NCBI GenBank assembly: GCA_934271255.1
Contig: CAKQQS010000011.1
Span: forward strand, 1 to 28,719
Reading direction: 5' to 3'
Length of the DNA: 28,719 bases
Origin: an uncultured Clostridia bacterium
GTDB taxonomy: Bacteria > Bacillota > Clostridia > Christensenellales > Borkfalkiaceae
Part shown: positions 23,625 through 28,719 of the stretch, piece after piece
How the letters are laid out: every line of letters starts with the position of its first letter
Numbering within the stretch: position 1 is the first letter of the stretch
The notes under the pieces: model-generated
Seen by the model: only the letters and a program-made list of their open reading frames with translations
Told to the model about the DNA's origin: nothing
Databases searched by the model: none
Made by a program: the position numbers and the translations under genes

Positions 23625-23652
23625 TTGACAAATTGTAAAAACCTAATATAAT
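23625..23652 (+). promoter_or_regulatory. Sigma-A promoter of the AraC-type regulator
   Basis: Consensus TTGACA (23625-23630) and TATAAT (23647-23652) with 16-base spacing, 20 bases before the start codon. For the opposite operon a weaker TAAAAT -10 can be seen near 23543-23548, without a good -35, as expected for an activated promoter. Confidence 0.75.
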
Positions 23653-23671
23653 AATATAAAAGAGGATTATT

Positions 23672-24520
23672 ATGAAACTAAACGTAGATTTATACAAATT
23701 AAGACAAATACTTAAAGATTTCCACACTCTGACCGGCGCGTCGATATGTATTTTCGATAGGGATTACACGCCCATTACGGCTTTTCCGGACGATCCGCCG
23801 GCGATATGCAAACTGGTTAAATCCACACCAGAAGGATTAAACGCATGTAATCTTTCCGACAGAAAAGGTTGCGAATTATGCACCAAAAGCATGAAAACGA
23901 TTTCCTACGTTTGTCATGCCGGTCTTATCGACACCGTTACGCCTATTATTCACAACAATATTATATACGGTTATATAATGTTCGGGCAAGTAACGAATAA
24001 AGAACTCAATAAAAAACAAACGTTAAACAGAATAATCGAGAGTTGTCAAAAATACGGCTTGCAAAAAGAAGAAGTTCGTAAAATATTTAATAATTTAGAG
24101 TTCCTCGATGCAAAAAAATATCAGGCGGCGACAAACATTATGGTTGCATGCGCTAATTATATTTTTTTATCCGATATGATTAAAATCGACAACGATTTGA
24201 TTATGACGCAAATAGTCGACTATCTTGAAGAACGTTACAAGGAAAATATATCGATTAAGGATTTGGAGAAAAACTTTTATATTACAAAAAACAAAATATA
24301 TCAATTGTTTGAAAAAACTTACCATACCACGCCTATGCACTACCTTAACGGATTGAGGCTGAACAAAGCGAAAGAAATGATACTTTACAGCGATTTAACC
24401 ATTACCGAAATAAGCGAGCAGTGCGGTTTTAACAATTACAACTATTTTATAGCGCAGTTCAAGGCAATGTTCGGCGATCCGCCGCATAGATTCAGAAAGA
24501 AAATAAATTACAGAGCATAA
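23672..24520 (+). CDS. AraC-family regulator with N-terminal PocR sensory domain
   Basis: A 282-residue cytoplasmic transcription factor. Residues 1 to about 165 look like the PocR ligand-binding domain: ASICIFDRDYTPIT, then a cysteine-rich stretch (Cys46, 59, 67, 70, 81) ending YVCHAGLIDTVTPI, then GYIMFGQV. Residues about 185-282 form the double helix-turn-helix AraC domain: SIKDLEKNFYITKNKIYQLF, MHYLNGLRLNKAKEML-like spacing, ITEISEQCGFNNYNYF and the closing FGDPPHRFRKK. PocR domains are known to bind small organic ligands, often sugars or diols. It is transcribed away from the seven-gene carbohydrate operon and most likely activates it when the ligand is present. The cysteines could alternatively hold a metal or sense redox. 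Confidence 0.93.
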   Translation: MKLNVDLYKLRQILKDFHTLTGASICIFDRDYTPITAFPDDPPAICKLVKSTPEGLNACNLSDRKGCELCTKSMKTISYVCHAGLIDTVTPIIHNNIIYGYIMFGQVTNKELNKKQTLNRIIESCQKYGLQKEEVRKIFNNLEFLDAKKYQAATNIMVACANYIFLSDMIKIDNDLIMTQIVDYLEERYKENISIKDLEKNFYITKNKIYQLFEKTYHTTPMHYLNGLRLNKAKEMILYSDLTITEISEQCGFNNYNYFIAQFKAMFGDPPHRFRKKINYRA

Positions 24521-24580
24521 TCTTTTTTATAAAAATCCAACCCCGCCCGAACTTTCAAAACCGCGACAGTCATTAAAAAA

Positions 24581-24758
24581 CAAAACCATAAAACCCCCGA
24601 GCCAAGCGGTTACCCGCTCGGCTCGGGGGTTGTCGTCTATATTGCGCTTAAAATTATCTGTTCTGCTAAGCAAACCCTTTATCGATTTTTGATTATGTTT
24701 TAGAACATAGAAAAAGCCGAGCGTTATTCGCCCGGCATTATGGTGTTTTATGGTTTTG
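24581..24758. repeat. Inverted repeat enclosing two strong hairpins, upstream of the integrase
   Basis: CAAAACCATAAAAC (24581-24594) and its exact reverse complement (24745-24758) bracket two hairpins: CCCCCGAGCC...GGCTCGGGGG with an inner AGCGG/CCGCT stem (24594-24629), and GCCGAGCG-TTATT-CGCCCGGC (24716-24736). Both hairpins are followed by T on the minus strand, so each could end minus-strand transcripts. No protein gene is visible in 24521-24885. Confidence 0.6.
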
Positions 24759-24885
24759 GTTCGGTGTCTGTTGTTCGGCACTATAACGCGACGTAATACC
24801 TTGTTTTTCGCTCTGCCGGCGTCGCAAAAACCTTGCGGGGTTAAAGGTTTTAAAAATCAATTAAAAATCATAGGAAAATCAAAAA

Positions 24886-25800
24886 ATGAAATACATAGAA
24901 TGGCTGAATATTTGGCTTAACAATTATATAAAACCAAGCGCAAAAGAACGCACTTATATCCGTTACGAGCAACTTATACGCACGCACGTTGCCCCAAAAA
25001 TCGACGGTAAAGACGTAAACGACCTTACCCCTATCGTTTTACAATCGTTCGTGACGGAATTATTAAATAGCGGCAATCTGAAAACCGGCAAGGGCTTATC
25101 CGCGAACACGGTAAACACAATTATATCGGTTTTGCAAAATTCGTTACGCACGGCGCATTTGCTTGGGGTAGCCAAAGATTATACGGCAAATATGATTAAA
25201 CGCCCGAAACTAAATGAACGCAAAATCGAGTGCTTTACGCTTGCCGAGCAAAAGAAAATAGAATCGGCTGCACTTAATAGCAAAAAGACAAAAATGTTCG
25301 GTATCGTTTTATGCCTTTATACGGGCTTGCGTATAGGCGAATTGATTGCTCTGCAATGGAAAGATATTGATTTGCAAAAAGGGTTGTTGACCGTTTCTCG
25401 CTCCTGCCACGATACAAGCTGTGGAATTGCCTTTGACGAGCCGAAAACCGCTACTTCACGCCGAGTGATACCGCTCCCTAAACAACTTTTGCCTAAACTA
25501 AAAAGCATAAAGAAAAACAGCAATTCGGACTTCGTGGTGTCTGTGGGCGGCAACGCCGTTTCCGTGCGTTCCTACCAACGAAGTTTTGAATTACTGCTTA
25601 AAAAACAGAATATTGTTCACCGCGGTTTTCATTCGTTACGTCATACGTTTGCAACGCGCGCCTTGGAGTGCGGAATGGACGTAAAAACCTTGTCCGAAAT
25701 ACTCGGTCATAAAAACCCGACGGTTACTCTGAATCGCTATGCTCATTCGCTTTTAGAGCATAAAGTCGCTATGATGAACCGCCTTGGAAAACTGCTGTGA
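24886..25800 (+). CDS. Stand-alone tyrosine site-specific integrase
   Basis: A 304-residue phage/conjugative-transposon type recombinase. The N-terminal SAM-like core-binding domain spans about 1-85 and the catalytic domain about 115-300. Catalytic residues are all present: Arg149 in TGLRIGEL, Lys187 in EPKTATSRR, His249 and Arg252 in HSLRHTFATRAL, His275 in ILGHKNP and the nucleophile Tyr285 in NRYAHS. The closing MMNRLGKLL is typical of a family common in gut Firmicutes. AGGAAA precedes the ATG. No excisionase, relaxase or phage gene is nearby, so this is a solitary recombinase or the last piece of a lost element. The flanking inverted repeats may be its sites. Confidence 0.93.
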   Translation: MKYIEWLNIWLNNYIKPSAKERTYIRYEQLIRTHVAPKIDGKDVNDLTPIVLQSFVTELLNSGNLKTGKGLSANTVNTIISVLQNSLRTAHLLGVAKDYTANMIKRPKLNERKIECFTLAEQKKIESAALNSKKTKMFGIVLCLYTGLRIGELIALQWKDIDLQKGLLTVSRSCHDTSCGIAFDEPKTATSRRVIPLPKQLLPKLKSIKKNSNSDFVVSVGGNAVSVRSYQRSFELLLKKQNIVHRGFHSLRHTFATRALECGMDVKTLSEILGHKNPTVTLNRYAHSLLEHKVAMMNRLGKLL

Positions 25801-25877
25801 AATGTACATAGAATAATCTAATTGATGTATTTTATTATACAATAAAAGTTTATTTAAGTCAATGTTTATACCGTTTA

Positions 25878-25982
25878 ATGAACAAAAAAGAAAAGTTTCA
25901 GCTATTCGCGACGCTAATTGACGTATTTTCGCCGTTTGCTTGTTCGCCGAATAGATTATTCGATGAACAAAATCAAATATAG
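25878..25982 (+). CDS. Doubtful 34-residue ORF after the integrase
   Basis: A frame starting MNKKEKFQLFATLIDVFSPF and ending at TAG; no clear SD. Its end is encoded by the palindrome at 25940-25970. It may be a remnant of a gene once carried by the element. Otherwise 25801-26081 holds only the palindrome and the short leader frames listed separately. Confidence 0.25.
   Translation: MNKKEKFQLFATLIDVFSPFACSPNRLFDEQNQI
25940..25970. repeat. 31-base interrupted palindrome downstream of the integrase
   Basis: TTGTTC-gc-CGAATA-gat-TATTCG-at-GAACAA is a two-part perfect inverted repeat. A further TTGTTCG...TATTCG half-set follows at 25984-26001. Size and symmetry fit a protein-binding or recombinase core site. 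Confidence 0.55.
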
Positions 25983-26002
25983 TTTGTTCGTCAATTATTC
26001 GA

Positions 26003-26019
26003 AAGGAGGAAACATGTGA
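26003..26019 (+). promoter_or_regulatory. Strong SD followed by a start-stop (ATG TGA) mini-ORF
   Basis: AAGGAGG (26003-26009) is placed four bases before ATGTGA (26014-26019), an ATG followed immediately by a stop. A second tiny frame, ATGACAAAAAAATAA with GGAG ahead, follows at about 26047-26061. Both precede the real SD of the lipoprotein gene. Confidence 0.45.
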
Positions 26020-26081
26020 GAATATATTAAAACGCGTTGGAGCAAATGACAAAAAAATAAAAACAACAGGAGGCATTTTTT

Positions 26082-27683
26082 ATGAAAAAGAAATATTTAC
26101 TTTTATTTTTTAGCGCCATAATGATTATCACAACGTGCGCTTTAATGGTCGGGTGCGGAAAAAAAGACAACAAACCCGGCAACGGAAAAGAATATACGAT
26201 ATCTTTTTACGTGGACGACGAGTGCGTTAAAACAGTCAAATCCAAAGGGAACGAAGAAATAGAGTTTCCCGAAAACCCGACAAAAGACGGATATACGTTT
26301 GCGGGTTGGTCATGCACGTTTTCAAACGGCTATACCGAACCGTATTTTTCCTCGTCATATTATAAAACCATACCTATGACAGAAGACGTAAAAGCGGTTG
26401 CTCAATGGAAGAAAAGAATCACCATTCACTTTGAAATGAACGGCGGTACTTGCCTGAATAGTAATGATTCTCTTCCCGACGAAATCATATCGGAAGGACA
26501 AAAATCAGACCGCATCAACACCGTAATCGAAAAAAAGAACGCGGCTTTTTTAGGCTGGTACGACAACCCCGAACTCGAAGGCGACAGAATAACCGACCCG
26601 TACTACCCGACGGAAAGCGTAACGCTTTACGCTGCATGGCTTGAAGAGGAAAATACTAAAACAGATAGCGGCTATTCCCTTAGTTACGATAGTAATTTAG
26701 GCGGATATTCCGCATGGATGTATGAAGGCGACGAAACCGAACTCGTTATCCCGTCGTCTTATAAAGGCGTTCCCGTCGTAAAAATCACCTATCCGTTCTA
26801 TTTCAAAAACTATCAGACAATCAATAATAAAATCACTTCCGTAGTTACGTCAAAAAATCTTAAAGTAATCGACGATAACGCATTCAGCGGATGTAACTAC
26901 CTTACTTCCGTAACGATTAGCGATACCGTCGAAGAAATTGGCTCAAACGCCTTTAACGGTCGGATTCTCGAAAACCTTAATGTCGGCAAAAACGTAAAAT
27001 ATCTCGGCGATAATGCTTTTGGTGACGTTTACAGTTCTCCGTGGGCAAAAAATCTGCCCGACGGCGCAATTTATTTCGGCAATGTCCTTTATAGATATAA
27101 AGGAAAAGTAAACGGTGCTTTCTCGGTAAAATCGGGTACGACGGCAATTGCGGAAAACGCTTTTAACGGGCAGAATCAACTGACTTCGATAACTTTACCG
27201 CAAGGCTTTGAAATTATAGGCAAATACGCTTTCAGCGATTGCGCTCAACTTAAAACGATAAATATGCCGGATACGTTGACGGATATTTATGCATACGCGT
27301 TTTACAACTGCGCTTCGCTTGAAACTTTCATTATGCCGAATTCGGTTACCGAAATTAAAGACAGCATTTTCTATGGTTGTACAAGTATGAAAAGCGTAAC
27401 TCTTTCGGAAAATCTCACCCGTCTCTCGTTCGGCATGTTTGAAAATTGCTCGATAACGGAACTTATTGTTCCCGAAAAGGTAACGTTCATCGGAAACGCT
27501 TTCTTGGGAAATACTACTTTGCAAAAGATAACGATTAAAAATGCAAGTATAGATTTCGGTGAGTTGGCTCTCGATTCTATTCCCGAAAGTATAACGGCAA
27601 TATACGTGCATGCAGATCTTGTTGACTCTTTTAAAACTCAATTCCCCTCGTATGCCGATAAGTTTTTCGCAATAGCCGAATAA
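26082..27683 (+). CDS. Surface lipoprotein with InlB B-repeats and BspA-type leucine-rich repeats
   Basis: A 533-residue lipoprotein (lipobox LMVGC, Cys25; AGGAGG eight bases before the ATG). Residues about 37-110 and 112-185 are two InlB B-repeat (Listeria-Bacteroides repeat) modules, with the DGYTFAGW and AAFLGWYDNPE signatures and closing AQW / AAW. From about 205 to the end are LRR_5/BspA repeats of about 23 residues, with units such as VIDDNAFSGCNYLTSVTISD, EIIGKYAFSDCAQLKTINMP and IYAYAFYNCASLETFIMPNS. Such proteins are displayed on the cell surface and are linked to adhesion or host interaction; the ligand is unknown. It ends at a good terminator. Two short mini-ORFs precede it. Confidence 0.92.
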   Translation: MKKKYLLLFFSAIMIITTCALMVGCGKKDNKPGNGKEYTISFYVDDECVKTVKSKGNEEIEFPENPTKDGYTFAGWSCTFSNGYTEPYFSSSYYKTIPMTEDVKAVAQWKKRITIHFEMNGGTCLNSNDSLPDEIISEGQKSDRINTVIEKKNAAFLGWYDNPELEGDRITDPYYPTESVTLYAAWLEEENTKTDSGYSLSYDSNLGGYSAWMYEGDETELVIPSSYKGVPVVKITYPFYFKNYQTINNKITSVVTSKNLKVIDDNAFSGCNYLTSVTISDTVEEIGSNAFNGRILENLNVGKNVKYLGDNAFGDVYSSPWAKNLPDGAIYFGNVLYRYKGKVNGAFSVKSGTTAIAENAFNGQNQLTSITLPQGFEIIGKYAFSDCAQLKTINMPDTLTDIYAYAFYNCASLETFIMPNSVTEIKDSIFYGCTSMKSVTLSENLTRLSFGMFENCSITELIVPEKVTFIGNAFLGNTTLQKITIKNASIDFGELALDSIPESITAIYVHADLVDSFKTQFPSYADKFFAIAE

Positions 27684-27715
27684 TTATTTTGTTTATACTG
27701 CGAATTTAAATATTT

Positions 27716-27747
27716 TAGCCCGACCGAACAAGTCGGGCTATTTCTTT
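27716..27747 (+). terminator. Terminator of the LRR lipoprotein gene
   Basis: Perfect nine-base arms TAGCCCGAC and GTCGGGCTA with a seven-base loop, then TTTCTTT, 33 bases after the stop codon. Confidence 0.88.
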
Positions 27748-27888
27748 CCGCTTGTATCATATCAAAATGCGACGTATTTTTTGATTGCCCTACACAATTA
27801 TTTCCCTGCGAGTATGGGTGTGTATGGCAAAAGTTGGGCATTGTACTTAAAGTTCTCTATTATATCCGAAAGTGTCGGGAAAAGTCCG

Positions 27889-28455
27889 TTACGTTTTATT
27901 TTTGCATTTTGTATAGTTGTCGCATAGAAACGTGCGACAATTTTCTGTTACTCTAAACCCATTAATTTTTTCGGTTTCAACGCCCGTCGCGGTAGTCGCT
28001 TTATTTTCGGCAACCCTATGGCAAACGACGGTATCCAAAGTTCCTTCATCGCCGCAGGCATCAAGCATTAAAACGATATCTTCTTCCGACACGGTTTCAT
28101 TATCATCTTTCGGGTTTACCCCTAACAAACGCAGAACGGCATTTGTGGAAATGCTTAAAACCCAGATAATCGGTTTTAAGATGACTGTTAAAACCGTAAT
28201 TATACCGCACGCGGTGTCTGCTTCTCCTTATGTTTCATTGCCCACCGCTTAGCCGAGAGAGATTTGAACCCCATCAATCCTTAAAGCCGTCTTTTTTGTC
28301 TGTTGCGGCAAATCTTTGCTTGAAGTACGTATAGTACGTCTGCGCGAGCCTTTACTCTTTTTTCGTTCAAAGATAGGATTGCAATTTCTGTCGCGGCAAA
28401 AAGGCATTGAGCAGAATAAGTACTAATTGCAAAAGCAACCGGTCAAATGTGTCAA
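27889..28455 (-). pseudogene. Decayed DUF21 / HlyC-CorC hemolysin-family gene
   Basis: Pieces of the N-terminal DUF21 membrane domain of the HlyC/CorC (UPF0053) family are readable in order. LLLQLVLILLNAF is in one frame. A shortened T run (five instead of six, 28398-28402) then shifts the frame into AATEIAILSLNEKRVKARAD. After that comes scrambled and shortened sequence with GVQISLG followed by TAA (28249-28251) and another TAA (28228-28230). Finally an open piece ITVLTVILKPIIWVLSISTN...RLLGVNP...VSEEDIVLMLDACGDEGTLD diverges and ends at 27889. The CBS and CorC domains are missing. Family members are membrane proteins linked to divalent cation export. This copy cannot work. Confidence 0.75.
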
Positions 28456-28521
28456 TGTAATATGTAAGTTTTCCTTATAATATGCAAACCGAATGTTATC
28501 TCGGCGGCTTAAATTCAATGT

Positions 28522-28719
28522 TTAATCGTCGATCTTTATCATTCTGTACCCGATGCCGACGTGAGTTTGAATATATTGCGGCGAATCGGCGGACGGTTCG
28601 ATTTTTTTGCGCAAAGTCGCCATAAATACGCGCAGGGAAGCGACGTTGCTTTCCCATGCCGCGCCCCATATTTTTTGCGTAATGAAAGTATGAGTAAGCA
28701 CTTTCCCGACGTTTTTTGA
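28522..28719 (-). CDS. Response regulator C-terminus, KdpE/OmpR type (partial)
   Basis: The last 65 residues of a winged-helix DNA-binding domain; the rest lies beyond the right edge. KVLTHTFITQKIWGAAWE is the positioning loop and recognition region. LRVFMATLRKKIEPS and IQTHVGIGYRM match the closing part of Trans_reg_C domains, and the LRVFMATLRKKIE wording is closest to KdpE, the potassium-transport regulator. No downstream partner is seen before the hemolysin remnant. The KdpE assignment is likely but needs the receiver domain and the neighbouring sensor kinase. Confidence 0.85.
   Translation of the reverse strand, partial: SKNVGKVLTHTFITQKIWGAAWESNVASLRVFMATLRKKIEPSADSPQYIQTHVGIGYRMIKIDD

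Noticed and set aside
24527..24781. 84-codon minus-strand frame between the AraC regulator and the integrase
   Set aside because: Composed of two terminator-like hairpins and their inverted repeats; no SD and a low-complexity product.
27638..27841. 67-codon minus-strand frame after the LRR lipoprotein
   Set aside because: Runs across the terminator hairpin at 27716-27747 and into the gene's 3' end; no SD or family features.
28250..28272. T-arm-like sequence (GGGTTCAAATCTC on the minus strand) suggesting a tRNA fragment or att site
   Set aside because: No matching acceptor, D or anticodon arms, and the stretch falls in the decayed DUF21 gene where it reads GVQISLG in the expected place.

Overview
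The window looks like a chromosomal stretch from an uncultivated, probably gut-associated Clostridia-type bacterium. The grounds are: an LL-diaminopimelate aminotransferase lysine route, Gram-positive style lipoproteins, MsmX-dependent style (Lpl/Yte-like) sugar ABC transporters without their own ATPase, strong AGGAGG ribosome binding sites, consensus sigma-A promoters and a Firmicutes-type tyrosine integrase. The exact genus cannot be told from the sequence.

Left part (1-7900, all minus strand): a housekeeping block. A Rho-like protein with a degraded ATP site is followed by an unrecognised membrane protein and a terminator. A tight operon dapF-dapL-malQ-pgcA then joins meso-DAP/lysine synthesis to glucan and glucose-phosphate metabolism.

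Middle-left (7900-12850): an unstable, gene-poor zone. It holds a tRNA-Arg(ACG) gene preceded by a decayed partial copy of itself, two copies of a structured intergenic repeat, the wreck of a GH78 alpha-L-rhamnosidase, a cluster of stem-loops, and two lipoprotein genes. The larger lipoprotein has a long leader with a consensus promoter, a palindrome, a 27-codon ORF with a strong SD, and a terminator lying inside that ORF.

Centre (12850-24520): a carbohydrate-use locus. A PocR-domain AraC regulator is divergent from a seven-gene minus-strand operon: a secreted protein made of three copies of an unrecognised ~210-residue repeat, two sugar permeases, a solute-binding lipoprotein, a clan GH-A lipoprotein glycosidase, a GH2 beta-galactosidase-type enzyme and a nucleoside-hydrolase-fold enzyme with an altered catalytic His. 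The likely flow is surface binding and trimming of a glycan, import of oligosaccharides, then cytoplasmic breakdown. The combination with a nucleoside hydrolase and the triplicated protein is the best candidate here for an undescribed system.

Right part (24520-28719): accessory DNA. It contains a stand-alone tyrosine integrase flanked by inverted repeats and hairpins, a lipoprotein with InlB B-repeats and BspA-type leucine-rich repeats behind a leader with start-stop mini-ORFs, a decayed DUF21/HlyC hemolysin-family gene, and the C-terminal end of a KdpE/OmpR-type response regulator running off the right edge.
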